Source: Candidatus Freyarchaeota archaeon (lineage in GTDB: Archaea; Asgardarchaeota; Jordiarchaeia; Jordiarchaeales; Jordiarchaeaceae). Taken from it: a DNA stretch of 64,000 nucleotides. The notes beneath the pieces are model-generated. The model made no database searches and had not been told where the DNA came from. It worked only from the letters and a program-made list of their open reading frames with translations. Within the stretch, counting starts at the first letter, position 1, and every line of letters starts with the position of its first letter. This document shows, piece by piece, positions 9,157 through 18,132 of this stretch. The translations under genes and the position numbers were made by a program. The stretch covers positions 34,045 through 98,044 of the forward strand of contig JAUQZE010000015.1 of NCBI GenBank assembly GCA_030587365.1. The letters run 5' to 3'.

Positions 9157-9528
9157 TTTTATTCCTCCTGAAAAAGTTGTGCTGCTTTAGATTCATTTTT
9201 AAGTATTTTTCATTTTGGATATTCAGCTAAGAATATTTTATGAAAACTTTGTGAATTTAATCTTTACTGTAGTGTGTTTGGATAATCTTTGCTTTTAAAT
9301 CCATACTTATAAAGTGTTACCGCTAAGGGCAATTCAATACAAAAAAAGTTAATAGAAATAACGGCGTGATTCTGATAAGAATAACTTGGATTCGCTATAG
9401 GTCCAGTCATTAGGTTATTTTGTTAATGCCTCCAAAAAATTTAAGTTTAGAAAATTAATCACAAAATAAAAACAAGAAAATTCTAACCCCCACTTTAAAG
9501 CTGAAGCCAAGATGCGGATTAAAGAAGG
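9157..9528. other. non-coding gap upstream of etfBA
   Basis: About 370 bp of AT-rich DNA between the divergent acidic-tail gene and etfB. A TATA-like CTTATAAAG lies near 9306. A tiny open frame (7 codons, from ATG 9512) overlaps the etfB ribosome site and is probably chance. I see no other structure. Confidence 0.4.
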
Positions 9529-9537
9529 TTGTTAATA

Positions 9538-10344
9538 ATGAAGATTATAGTTTGTATTAAGCAGGTTCCCGAAGTCGCTGAGGTTAAGATAGACCCCAAA
9601 ACTAACACACTTATCCGTGAGGGAGTCCCATCCATTGTCAATCCTTTTGACGAAATAGCAGTGGAAGAAGCGGTGAGGATAAAAGAGAAACAGGGAGGAG
9701 AAGTTACGGTTATAACAATGGGGCCTCCACAGGCAAGACAAGCTCTGATGAGATGTCTAGCAATGGGCGCGGATAAAGGTATTTTGCTTACGGATAGAGC
9801 TTTCGCAGGCTCAGACACCTGGGCTACCTCCCACACCCTAGCACAAGCCATCCAAAAAATGGAATACGACCTAATACTATGTGGAACACGGGCAATCGAC
9901 GGCGATACCGCTCAAGTAGGCCCCGAACTAGCTGAGAATCTCGGAATAACTCCCATCACCTACGTCAAGAAGGTAGAGATCGACGAAGAAAGGAAACGAG
10001 TAACAGTACACAGAGAGACTGAAGAAGGCTACGAAGTCATTGAATGCCGGTTACCAGCCCTCTTAACCGCTATCAAAGGTTTAAACGAACCCCGAATTCC
10101 AGCCCTCAGGGAAATAATGCTCGCCAAGAAGAAGGAGATTAAAGAATTCACCCTCGCAGACATAGGGGGAGACCCTCAGTCATACGGTTTGAAAGGCTCA
10201 TTCACAGAAGTAGTGAGAATATTCACCCCCAAGCAGAGAGAGGGCGGAGTAATCATTAGAGAAGAAGAACCTGCGGCTTCCGCAAAAAAACTAGTGCAAT
10301 TACTGCTTGAGGAACCAATCATAAAAAGCCTCAGGGGAAGGTGA
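9538..10344 (+). CDS. etfB: electron transfer flavoprotein subunit beta
   Basis: Beta subunit of the ETF heterodimer that takes electrons from acyl-CoA dehydrogenases. It opens with KIIVCIKQVPEVAEV and shows DEIAVEEAVRIKE, the AMP-binding-type segment DLILCGTRAIDGDTAQVGPELAE near 110-130 and LPALLTAIKGLNEPRIPAL near 180. The ATG at 9538 fits the family's usual first residue and has GAAGG upstream; a TTG nine bases earlier would only add three residues. The last ~40 residues are the usual arm that packs on the alpha subunit. It lies 7 bp ahead of etfA in an obvious two-gene operon. Length 268 aa is normal. Confidence 0.93.
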   Translation: MKIIVCIKQVPEVAEVKIDPKTNTLIREGVPSIVNPFDEIAVEEAVRIKEKQGGEVTVITMGPPQARQALMRCLAMGADKGILLTDRAFAGSDTWATSHTLAQAIQKMEYDLILCGTRAIDGDTAQVGPELAENLGITPITYVKKVEIDEERKRVTVHRETEEGYEVIECRLPALLTAIKGLNEPRIPALREIMLAKKKEIKEFTLADIGGDPQSYGLKGSFTEVVRIFTPKQREGGVIIREEEPAASAKKLVQLLLEEPIIKSLRGR

Positions 10345-10351
10345 ACCGGAA

Positions 10352-11542
10352 ATGATTCGAGTTATAATAGATGAGTGCACGGGATGTAAAACCTGCGTCT
10401 CTCAATGCCCCTTCGGAGCCATTGAGATCGTTAACGAAAAGGCGCAGATATCCGAGGCCTGTACCCTCTGCGGTGCGTGTGAAAAGATTTGCCCCGTCCA
10501 AGCTATTGTTATTGAGAGACCTAAGCGAGGAGAAATAGACCTATCAGAGTACAAGGGAGTATGGGTTTACGCTGAACAGAGCGATGGAAAACTGAAGAGT
10601 GCAGCATTTGAACTTCTAAGCGAGGGGAGAAAACTAGCGGACAAGTTAGGGGAAGAACTCGCAGCTGTTCTCATTGGAAAAGAGGTATCACATCTAACAG
10701 ATACCATTATTGCTCAGGGCGCGGACAAGGTTTACCTAGTTGAACACGAGTTTCTCGAAAGGTACAATAGTGACGCCTACACTGCGATGCTGACAGCAGT
10801 CATTTCCAAATACAAGCCTTCCATTGTGTTATACGGAGCCACCCTTAATGGACGTGATTTAGCGCCCAGAATCGCCGCGAGGCTGAGGGTTGGCCTCACA
10901 GCAGACTGCACAGGGCTAGATATCACCGAGGGCAATCTTCTTCTGCAGACTAGACCGGCTTTCGGCGGGAACATCATGGCTTCGATTCTTTCAAGCCACA
11001 CTCGACCACAGATGGCCACCGTACGACCCAATGTAATGAAAAAAGCAAAGCCTAACCCATCGCGGAAGGGAAAAGTTGTTAAGGTCGAAGCCAACATCAC
11101 ACCCAAAATGATTAGAGCCAAAATTTTGGATATAGTTAAGGAAGTCTCCGGAGATGTAAATCTGGAAGAAGCAGATATCATCGTTTCATGTGGACGCGGA
11201 ATCCAGTCACCAGACAACATACCTATTGTAGAGGAGTTGGCTAAGACACTCCACGCCGCTCTAGGCTGCTCTAGGCCAGTTGTAGATGAGAGTTGGCTTC
11301 CTCACATGCATCAAGTGGGTCAGACTGGTAAGACGGTTGCTCCGAAGCTCTATATCGCGGTGGGAATTTCGGGTATGATTCAACACCAGGTAGGTATGCA
11401 AACCTCAGACGTAATCGTAGCAATAAACAAGGATCCAGAGGCACCCATCCTAAAAATAGCAAAATATGGGGTTGTCGGAGACCTGTTCAAAATAGTTCCA
11501 GAATTGGTCAAAGAATTGCGAAAAAGACTTCAAGAAACTTAA
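10352..11542 (+). CDS. etfA: electron transfer flavoprotein subunit alpha with N-terminal ferredoxin domain
   Basis: Alpha subunit of ETF, binding FAD. Residues 1-60 are a two-cluster ferredoxin domain (CTGCKTCVSQCP at 9-20, then CTLCGACEKICP at 38-49), an extension found in some anaerobic EtfA proteins. Residues ~68-390 are EtfA proper, with YGATLNGRDLAPRIAARL, the FAD-binding GRGIQSPDNIPIVEELA, GCSRPVVDESWLPHMHQVGQTGKTVAP and GISGMIQHQVGMQTSDVIVAINKDPEAPI near the end. The added iron-sulfur clusters suggest that electrons pass to or from ferredoxin or an iron-sulfur partner, possibly in a bifurcating complex. FixC/FixX-type partners are not encoded next to it. The acyl-CoA dehydrogenase at 11782 is the likely client. 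Confidence 0.93.
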   Translation: MIRVIIDECTGCKTCVSQCPFGAIEIVNEKAQISEACTLCGACEKICPVQAIVIERPKRGEIDLSEYKGVWVYAEQSDGKLKSAAFELLSEGRKLADKLGEELAAVLIGKEVSHLTDTIIAQGADKVYLVEHEFLERYNSDAYTAMLTAVISKYKPSIVLYGATLNGRDLAPRIAARLRVGLTADCTGLDITEGNLLLQTRPAFGGNIMASILSSHTRPQMATVRPNVMKKAKPNPSRKGKVVKVEANITPKMIRAKILDIVKEVSGDVNLEEADIIVSCGRGIQSPDNIPIVEELAKTLHAALGCSRPVVDESWLPHMHQVGQTGKTVAPKLYIAVGISGMIQHQVGMQTSDVIVAINKDPEAPILKIAKYGVVGDLFKIVPELVKELRKRLQET

Positions 11543-11781
11543 ATTCCATATTTCGCGTTGAATTTATATCATATAAAATTAGAAGAGTAGGGGAGGTTTA
11601 TATTAAAAATCAACCAGCTTTTCTCCTAAATTTCTTTGTCTAATATTGCTTCTTGGGTTTCGACTTACACTGGCATAGACTTACTGACAATTATCCATCT
11701 ACACGTATGGTGTAATATTACCTAAACACGTAGATTTTAGAACAGCTGACCAAGGCATCGTGTTTTTCATTTTATATTATT

Positions 11782-12936
11782 TTATTTCTTCAGCAATTCG
11801 CTGGCAATTCTTAGTTTCTGTATCTCGTTGGTTCCCTCGTATATTCCAATAATTTTGCTATCCCTGAAAATTCTTTCAATGGGGTAGTCCTTTGTGTATC
11901 CGTATCCTCCGTGAATCTGAAGGGCTAAGTTTGCGGCTTTCATGGAAATTTCTCCTCCCGCTAATTTTGCCATCGCGGCCTCCACCGAAATTCTAGCACC
12001 CTTATCCTTGAGATAAGCCGCCTTATAGACCAACAGGCGAGCTGCCTCTATTTCTGTAGCCATATCGGCCAGCATCCACTGTACCGCTTGGAACTTGGCT
12101 ATGGGTTGGCCGAACTGAACCCTTTGCTGTGAGTATTTCAGAGCCTCGTCAAAAGCACCTTGCGCCAAACCAACACCTTGGGCTGCAACTCCGATCCTTG
12201 CTTGGTCGAGTATGACCATGCCCATCTTGTACCCTTCGCCTACCTTTCCTAGCACATTCTCCTTCGGAATGCGGCAGTCTTCGAAAGTGAGAGATTTGGC
12301 AGTTACGCCGGCGTGCTGCCCCAGCTTTCTCTCGGGTTTACCTATTTTAAGGCCTGGAGCGCCTCTATCAACGATTAGAATGCTGATTGGTTTTCTTTTG
12401 GGATCACTAACCTCGCCATCGGTTACTGCGAAAATTAAGAAAACTCCAGCTACTGTACCGTTTGATATCCATTGTTTAGATCCATTTATAACCCATTCAT
12501 CACCGTCGAGCGCCGCTTTGGTTTTTACGTTTGACGCATCGGATCCCGCCTCGGCTTCTGTTAGTGTGAACGCTCCTATTATCTCGCCTCTGGCGAGTCG
12601 TGGAAGATACTTCTCTTTCTGTTCCTTTGTGCCGAAGTGATTCAGTGGCCAGCAGCACACCGAGTTGTGAACGTGAACAATTGTTGATATACCAGCCCAT
12701 GTTCTGCAGATTTCCTCTATGAGAATTGCTGCGCTAATACTATCTACTCCTGAACCCTCGTATTCTTGTGGGATTGTTGCTCCCAAGAAGCCGAGGTCAG
12801 CTGCCTTGTGTATGACTTCCCATGGGAACTCACCCTTCTCTTCACCCTCGTCGACTCTAGGTGCTAATTCTTTTTCTGCGAATTCCCTTACAGTCTGCCT
12901 TATCATTTCCTGTTCTTCGCTTAGTCCGAAATCCAT
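11782..12936 (-). CDS. acyl-CoA dehydrogenase (short-chain type)
   Basis: Flavoenzyme that makes trans-2-enoyl-CoA and passes electrons to ETF. Full length (384 aa) with the three usual domains. FAD and substrate signatures are GAFTLTEAEAGSDASNVKT near 125, WISNG near 155 and ARIGVAAQGVGLAQGAFDEAL near 250. The C-terminal IYEGTNEIQKLRIA carries the Glu that acts as catalytic base in short- and medium-chain enzymes. The ATG at 12936 begins MDFGLSEEQEMIRQTVREFAE, the typical family start. It lies tail to tail with etfBA and begins next to a dispersed repeat at 12960. The natural chain length cannot be read from sequence. Confidence 0.93.
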   Translation of the reverse strand: MDFGLSEEQEMIRQTVREFAEKELAPRVDEGEEKGEFPWEVIHKAADLGFLGATIPQEYEGSGVDSISAAILIEEICRTWAGISTIVHVHNSVCCWPLNHFGTKEQKEKYLPRLARGEIIGAFTLTEAEAGSDASNVKTKAALDGDEWVINGSKQWISNGTVAGVFLIFAVTDGEVSDPKRKPISILIVDRGAPGLKIGKPERKLGQHAGVTAKSLTFEDCRIPKENVLGKVGEGYKMGMVILDQARIGVAAQGVGLAQGAFDEALKYSQQRVQFGQPIAKFQAVQWMLADMATEIEAARLLVYKAAYLKDKGARISVEAAMAKLAGGEISMKAANLALQIHGGYGYTKDYPIERIFRDSKIIGIYEGTNEIQKLRIASELLKK

Positions 12937-12959
12937 TTATAACACCTCTAACCAGCATT

Positions 12960-13083
12960 AGTGATGGTTGCATGTATAGTGTTCAAAGATACCTTCCAGA
13001 AATTTTGGAGCTCTATATTATATATTTATTGCGCAAAAATTTTTGAGTACAAACAAAATTTGGAGCATATTTCTATTATAAAT
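12960..13083. repeat. dispersed repeat, copy A
   Basis: About 120 bp that matches 59218-59336 at roughly three bases in four, with only a short gap. The best block is the near-identical CGCAAAAATTTTTGA stretch at 13031-13045 and its flanks (AGTGTTCAAAGATAC at 12980). It lies 24 bp upstream of a minus-strand acyl-CoA dehydrogenase. Read on the minus strand it holds a TATA-like AATATATAATATAG element, so it could supply a promoter, or be an insertion-element end. Confidence 0.55.
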
Positions 13084-13186
13084 TTTACTGAGCCCCCTCT
13101 TTTTACACTTATTAAAGCCTCGTCCAGCACAAGGTAATACTGTTTAATCTATTAAAATTAAAAAAAAGGGCGTTTAAAAGTATGGT

Positions 13187-13591
13187 TCATGCGAGTTTAA
13201 AGCCTAGAAGTACCTTATCGCCCCTCGTAACGAATTCGACAGTCATCCGGGAACCTATTGCGATGCCTTCCGGTTTTTTGGAGTCGACTTTAAGGATTTG
13301 TGCACTTATACTGGGACCGGAATCAAGTTTAACGACGCCAAATACATACGGATTATCCCTTGAATACCCTGCGTTTATCATGTGCGTGGGAGCCACTGCC
13401 ACTATGGTGAATGCTGCTAGTTTTCCTTTGCCATCAAGCTCCAACCACTCTAGGTTAGAGTTCATGCACTTTGGACATAAGGGTCTTGGAGGCAGATATA
13501 CTTTACCGCAGTCCTTGCATTTGGTGCCCATAATTTTTTTCTGTTTCAGGAAATCATAAAATGATTTGACCGAGGCTTCCGGTGTCAACAT
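13187..13591 (-). CDS. DUF35 OB-fold acyl-CoA-binding protein, thiolase partner
   Basis: Small accessory protein with an N-terminal zinc ribbon (CKDCGKVYLPPRPLCPKC, residues ~21-38) and a C-terminal OB fold (LAAFTIVAVAPTHMINAGYS ... GSRMTVEFVTRGDKVLLGFKL). In archaea such proteins sit beside thiolases or HMG-CoA synthases and shuttle CoA thioesters between active sites. Here it follows the thiolase gene by 8 bp on the same strand, which is the standard arrangement. Length 134 aa is normal for the family. The ATG at 13591 precedes a helical lead-in of 16 residues. Confidence 0.9.
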   Translation of the reverse strand: MLTPEASVKSFYDFLKQKKIMGTKCKDCGKVYLPPRPLCPKCMNSNLEWLELDGKGKLAAFTIVAVAPTHMINAGYSRDNPYVFGVVKLDSGPSISAQILKVDSKKPEGIAIGSRMTVEFVTRGDKVLLGFKLA

Positions 13592-13599
13592 TTTTTCTA

Positions 13600-14853
13600 C
13601 TACCTCCTGTAAATGTGAACTGCACAGGTGCCACCAGTGCCGCCCACATTGTGGGTAAGTCCGAGCTCCACCCCAGGCACTTGTCTCGGTCCCGCTTCAC
13701 CGCGCAGCTGTTTCCAAATCTCGACAACTTGGGCTGCTCCACTAGCTCCGACCGGGTGTCCCTTTGATTTGAGCCCACCTGATGTGTTGATTGGTTTTTC
13801 TCCGTCACGTGTCGTTATTCCTTCTTCTGCTGCTTTTCCCCCTTCGCCGGGTTTAAAGAATCCCAGATCTTCAGTTGCTATTATTTCCGCTATTGTAAAA
13901 CAGTCGTGCACTTCGGCTACCTGTATGTCTTCTGGTTTCACTCCGGCCATCTTGTACGCTTCCTTTGAGGCTTCTCTGGCTGCTAGTATAGTTGTGATGT
14001 CGGCTCTGTCGTGTAGGGCTGGTTGAACACTTCCTTGACCGGTGCCGATGATATGTAGGGGGGTGTCAGTGTATTTCTTCGCTACTTCCTCGGCGGCTAG
14101 AAAAATTACAGCGGCGCCGTCTGTGATGGGTGAGCAGTCGTAGAGCCTTAGCGGCCAAGCTACCACAGGGTTTGATTGGGGGTCTTCTAAAAAGTCTAAC
14201 TCGTCTTTCCAGGAGGGAACAGCTTCTCCTTTTTCTTTTAGTTTCGCGATTCTTTTTTCCATGAGTTCCCTTATGGTGACGGGGAACTGAGCTTTGGAGT
14301 TGAGTTTTCCATTATTGTGGTTTTTGATGCCGATCATTCTGAGTTGTTTTATGGTGGTTCCGTATTTTTTCATGTGTGCGGTGGCTATGGTTGCGTATAG
14401 TCCTGGGAAGGTTGCTCCCACGGGTAACTCGTATGAAACATCGCTCGCCGCTGCCAAGGCATCTGTCACCCTAGCTGTGGGTAGGTCGGTCATTTTCTCC
14501 ATGCCAGAAACACAAACGACATCATGTAATCCGGATGCAACGGCCATTATGCCGGCTCTTAATGCAACCCCACTGCTAGCACACGCTCCCTCGGTTCTGG
14601 TCACAGGTTTAGGGGTCAAGCCTACCCAATCTGCCATAAGGGGTCCGTTGTGCCCTTGTCCCTCGAAGATGTCGCTTGAGAAGTTTCCTAGAAACATCGC
14701 TTCGACGTCTTTGTTGTCTATCCCGTTGTCCACGGAGTTCCTCGCATCTATGTATGCTTCTACCATCAGTTCTCTGCCGGTTTTATCTGGGAATGCCCCA
14801 AATTTTGACATTCCCGCTCCAACAACAGCTATTCCTCTTGCCAGTTTACCCAT
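13600..14853 (-). CDS. thiolase family protein (acetyl-CoA C-acyltransferase, SCP2-type)
   Basis: Condenses or cleaves acyl-CoAs. The protein has the archaeal/SCP2-type thiolase layout: RGIAVVGAGMSKFG at the start, the nucleophilic Cys91 in RTEGACASSGVALRAG, VAEVHDCFTIAEI with the conserved His, NTSGGLKSKGHPVGASGAAQ near 355, and a terminal THNVGGTGGTCAVHIYRR. Length (417 aa) is usual. The gene is followed closely by its DUF35 partner. In archaea this pair commonly makes acetoacetyl-CoA for the mevalonate pathway, with HMG-CoA synthase in the complex; that gene is absent here, so a role in beta-oxidation-like reactions with the neighbouring acyl-CoA dehydrogenase is equally possible. Confidence 0.9.
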   Translation of the reverse strand: MGKLARGIAVVGAGMSKFGAFPDKTGRELMVEAYIDARNSVDNGIDNKDVEAMFLGNFSSDIFEGQGHNGPLMADWVGLTPKPVTRTEGACASSGVALRAGIMAVASGLHDVVCVSGMEKMTDLPTARVTDALAAASDVSYELPVGATFPGLYATIATAHMKKYGTTIKQLRMIGIKNHNNGKLNSKAQFPVTIRELMEKRIAKLKEKGEAVPSWKDELDFLEDPQSNPVVAWPLRLYDCSPITDGAAVIFLAAEEVAKKYTDTPLHIIGTGQGSVQPALHDRADITTILAAREASKEAYKMAGVKPEDIQVAEVHDCFTIAEIIATEDLGFFKPGEGGKAAEEGITTRDGEKPINTSGGLKSKGHPVGASGAAQVVEIWKQLRGEAGPRQVPGVELGLTHNVGGTGGTCAVHIYRR

Positions 14854-15054
14854 TTTTCTCGCATCCTTCTTAAAATAGCTAGTAACCGTTTACCCACTAT
14901 TAAAATCGCATTTATAATCCTTTTCACAATATTAAGAGTAACCGAAAAAAAGACGAAGAGTCAATCAGCTTGATAGTGTTTGGATGTTTTAATGTATACG
15001 GCTAAGTGGGGGGGTTAAGTTTTTAAGAGTTTTAAAGTTGGGATGTTTTACTTT

Positions 15055-15825
15055 TTAGGTTCGCTTCTTTTGTTTTTGAATGTCTTTGATTTTCTTTTCG
15101 TATTTTTCTTTGAGCCTTTGGTACATGTCGAGGTCTATTTTTCCGCTCATCCATCTGCCTTTTAATTCTTCCAGTATGACCCGGGTTGCTTCTTCTTCGC
15201 TTTCCAAATCTTTTATGCGCTCCGCTTTCTCGTCAGGTATGGTAATTTGTTCTACGGGTGAAGTTTCTTTTCCGGTTTTTTCCGCTTTTTCAACCTTAGT
15301 AGTCATCTGCTTATATTTCGCTCTAGTCGCCTCCAATTCTTCTTCCAATTCGCCTAGCGCTGTCTCCCGTTCAGCTGTTCTAAATCGGGGTTCTTCTCGC
15401 AATAGGGGTGCCCGGATTGATGTTGAAACTTCTGGTTCTTCTTCTAGTTCTTCTTCTGCTTCTTCTTCTGTTACCCATCGGTTGATTTTTTCAGTTTCAG
15501 TGTCTTCTACAGGTATTCTTACTCCAGATCGCGACGAAGGCTCACTTGGGGGTGATGGATAAGGTCTGGACCACTGTGGAGGCTCCCGCCTAGGTTTCCT
15601 TTGCGGCGGGGTTGTAGGTTGATACCTCATCGGCCTTCTTTCTTGGGGAAGTCGTGATGGTAGCACTCTCCGACCTGATTGTAGTGCGCAAAAAACGGCT
15701 AATCCCACAAAGAGTATTGCAAATGCAAGCGGCCAGAAGATGAAAAGGCATACTACAAACCCCATAATGCTTAGACATAACACTACGCCCGCTCCAGTAC
15801 TCCTTCCATTTCCCATAATAATCAC
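15055..15825 (-). CDS. two-helix membrane protein with C-terminal SHOCT-like segment
   Basis: Residues 10-50 hold two closely spaced membrane helices (VVLCLSIMGFVVCLFIFWPLAFAILFVGL region). A proline- and arginine-rich stretch (50-100), an acidic stretch (110-150) and a long coiled coil (155-220) follow. The C-terminus LKGRWMSGKIDLDMYQRLKEKY is a SHOCT-type short helical motif, often found at the ends of oligomeric membrane-associated proteins. The ATG at 15825 and another three codons on are both possible. The gene stands alone downstream of a divergent M42 peptidase. Function unknown. Confidence 0.65.
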   Translation of the reverse strand: MIIMGNGRSTGAGVVLCLSIMGFVVCLFIFWPLAFAILFVGLAVFCALQSGRRVLPSRLPQERRPMRYQPTTPPQRKPRREPPQWSRPYPSPPSEPSSRSGVRIPVEDTETEKINRWVTEEEAEEELEEEPEVSTSIRAPLLREEPRFRTAERETALGELEEELEATRAKYKQMTTKVEKAEKTGKETSPVEQITIPDEKAERIKDLESEEEATRVILEELKGRWMSGKIDLDMYQRLKEKYEKKIKDIQKQKKRT

Positions 15826-16013
15826 TACAAATAATTCGCACGATACCGATAAAACTCTTTTTCTTGAGGCATACCCAACTAGAACAGTAAATTAGTTTAT
15901 AAACCGTAAATTACAGGAATTTATCATGGCTTAATCACGAGTATGGTGGAAAACAACTTATAAATGTAAGCTGTGATTTATGAAGGGAAGTTACTTTGAG
16001 AGATGAATGGTAG

Positions 16014-17051
16014 ATGAGTGAGCTAATTCCGCTAATTAAAGAATTAATATCAACTCCAGGAGTCTCTGGTTTTGAGTCTGAGATATCTCAATTCATAGTT
16101 TCCAAAATTGAGGACTATGTTGATGAGGTTAGGATTGACCGATTGGGGAATGTTTTAGCCAAGGTTTCAGGGAAGGGAGCTGCAAGAGTTCTTATCGATG
16201 CTCACATGGACGAGGTGGGACTCGTCGTTAAAGCCATTGACGATAAGGGTTTCATAAGGTTCGAAGTTTTGGGAGGACTGGACGATAGGGTTCTCCCAGC
16301 TCAGAGAGTAGTCATTCACACCAAAGAGGGAGACATTAATGGCAGCATAGGCATTGTACCGCCGCACTTCACTACCGGTAAGGAGCGGGACAAGGTGATT
16401 CCGGCTCAGAATTTATTCATCGACATCGGAGCATCCAACAAGGAAGAGGCGGTTGAGGCAGGAGTCAGAGTAATTGACCCAATAACCCTCCAACGCGGTC
16501 TAGATAAATTACTGGGGACACGCATCTGCGGTAAGGCTTTCGACGATAGAATAGGATGCCTCGTGGCAATAGAGTGCATAAAGAAACTAAACGACCAAGA
16601 ACTGGAAGCAGACATACTCTACTCCTTCAGCGTAGAGGAGGAGAGGGGACTCCGAGGAGCCACCGTCTCCGCTTACAGCCTGAAACCCGAAATAGCGTTC
16701 CCAGTAGACACCACCGGCGCAGCGGATTTCCCGGGCGTAAAACCCTACACCACAACAATAGAGATAGGAAAGGGACCCGTGATCCGAGCGGTGGATGTAA
16801 AATTCGTTTCGGATAGGCAGCCCAGAGAAATGTTAATAGAAACAGCTGAAAAACTGAACATACCCTATCAGGTAGCGGTGGCTATGGGTTCCACAAACGG
16901 AGCCGCAGTACAACTCTCCCGCGAAGGAGTTGCCACCTGCCCCCTATGTGTACCCTTAAGATACACCCACTCACCAGTAGAGATAGTGGATCTAAAAGAC
17001 ATAGAAAACACCATAAAACTACTCACAGAGACACTAAAAACCATAACCTAA
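16014..17051 (+). CDS. M42 family metallo-aminopeptidase
   Basis: Cytoplasmic aminopeptidase of the tetrahedral TET/M42 class that trims peptides. Expected metal ligands are all seen: the His in DAHMDEVG (~63), the Asp in KAFDDRIG (~180), the pair EEERG (~213), the Asp in PVDTTGAADFPG (~236) and the His in RYTHSPVE (~322). The start STPGVSGFESEI and the loop GTRICGKAFDDR are also diagnostic. Length 345 aa fits. The ATG at 16014 follows GAATGGTAG, a weak ribosome site. A TATA-like CTTATAAATG lies about 50 bp upstream. The gene is monocistronic. Confidence 0.94.
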   Translation: MSELIPLIKELISTPGVSGFESEISQFIVSKIEDYVDEVRIDRLGNVLAKVSGKGAARVLIDAHMDEVGLVVKAIDDKGFIRFEVLGGLDDRVLPAQRVVIHTKEGDINGSIGIVPPHFTTGKERDKVIPAQNLFIDIGASNKEEAVEAGVRVIDPITLQRGLDKLLGTRICGKAFDDRIGCLVAIECIKKLNDQELEADILYSFSVEEERGLRGATVSAYSLKPEIAFPVDTTGAADFPGVKPYTTTIEIGKGPVIRAVDVKFVSDRQPREMLIETAEKLNIPYQVAVAMGSTNGAAVQLSREGVATCPLCVPLRYTHSPVEIVDLKDIENTIKLLTETLKTIT

Positions 17052-17119
17052 AAAAATAGAATAGTAATGTGAAGGAATGGGAGAGAAAGGTCTTCTGAAG
17101 ACGAAAACGGTTTTACTAA

Positions 17120-17413
17120 TTAGATCACTTTTTCCCTCTTGATTTCGAATATAACTGTGCCACCGCCGCCATACTTGGGACCCGGATCGTTACACTGTAG
17201 ATACTGAGTTTCTGCACTCATCCAGTCATCCTTGGGCAAATCCTTAGATAGAGCGGGAAAGAGAGGAATCAAGCTAGCTAGTGCAAGGACGCAGAGGCTT
17301 TTTGCAGTGTCAAGAGAGAGGATTTGACCCTCATCCACCACGAAGCGGTCTCCCACCTTGTGAATACCACAGTGACCCTTAACCTCCTTAACAGTAACTA
17401 TAACACGATACAC
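17120..17413 (-). CDS. TIGR04076 family protein
   Basis: A small protein of about 97 residues that matches the TIGR04076 pattern: YRVIVTVKEVKGHCGIHKVGDRF at the start and a later LIPLFPALSKDLPKDDW, CNDPGPKYGGGGTVIFEI near the end. The function of the family is unknown. I start at a GTG at 17413 because a strong GGAGGTG ribosome site lies just ahead and family members normally begin at this point. An upstream extension in the same frame to 17542 is AT-rich and not family-like. Confidence 0.7.
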   Translation of the reverse strand: MYRVIVTVKEVKGHCGIHKVGDRFVVDEGQILSLDTAKSLCVLALASLIPLFPALSKDLPKDDWMSAETQYLQCNDPGPKYGGGGTVIFEIKREKVI

Positions 17414-17649
17414 CTCTATTTCACCTCCAATAAAAAACATACCCAGACGATATTTATTACTGTTTTTAAAAAATAAAATTGAGTAAAAAGAGGAAAAATT
17501 GGAGAATTTTTGGGGTACAATTAACCTATTAATCCTTATCATTTCTTTTCCTTAGTTAAAAAACATTACTTAAAGAATAAAATGCACACCCACATCGTAA
17601 TTGTGGAGAGGGGATAAAAAGCCTCTCGCCTAAAGGGATGTTGTGTGGT

Positions 17650-18108
17650 TTATTTTTCCGCCAATTTTAGTTTGAGGACGCAGGTGTTTTCACTGTTTTC
17701 TAATTGAATATCTTTAACCCCACCCAGGTTTAGGGCTTTAAGTGAAGCGGATAGCAAAAGGGCTTGGGCACACATTGGGCAGGCTTTGTATCCTATGCTC
17801 TTTCCATAGCCGTTTAGGGGTAGGTACATGCAGTCAACAAACTTCATGGTTATAACGCCGTTAGAGAAAGAATGTTCGGACTTTTCTGATGTTCTGCTGG
17901 TTTTCAACTTTTCGATTTGAGTCATAAGCTCTTCCACAGTTGATGGACGCTTTGCACCTAAAACCTGTTTGGCTGGGCCGTCAAACAGTTGGGATAACAC
18001 CCCGGAAGCTTGGCGGGATATTAACGGCGGGTTTAGTCCCATCTTATCCAAAGTGCTCAATATTGTACCGAAGAAAATTGCGCCATAAAAAGGATTTATT
18101 TCACGCAT
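17650..18108 (-). CDS. stand-alone V4R-like protein, copy 1
   Basis: A 152-residue protein paralogous to the gene just upstream. The second half, ITMKFVDCMYLPLNGYGKSIGY, then ACPMCAQALLL and VKDIQLENSENTCVLKLKL, has the spacing pattern of the V4R domains at 7.1 and 8.5 kb: an early Cys, GxGKxxG, a helix, then a Cys-containing last strand. It also has a CPMC pair that could bind metal. The first half, GTILSTLDKMGLNPPLISRQA, is helical. I infer a V4R-like small-molecule or metal-binding fold. It lies 24 bp after its paralogue in one operon. Confidence 0.6.
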   Translation of the reverse strand: MREINPFYGAIFFGTILSTLDKMGLNPPLISRQASGVLSQLFDGPAKQVLGAKRPSTVEELMTQIEKLKTSRTSEKSEHSFSNGVITMKFVDCMYLPLNGYGKSIGYKACPMCAQALLLSASLKALNLGGVKDIQLENSENTCVLKLKLAEK

Positions 18109-18132
18109 TACTTTACATACCTCGCACCAATT

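Noticed and set aside
10777..11220. Minus-strand frame of 147 codons opposite etfA
   Set aside because: Antisense to a conserved FAD-binding domain; no ribosome site or family match.
14294..14878. Plus-strand frame of 194 codons opposite the thiolase gene
   Set aside because: It lies wholly antisense to a clear thiolase and has low-complexity composition.
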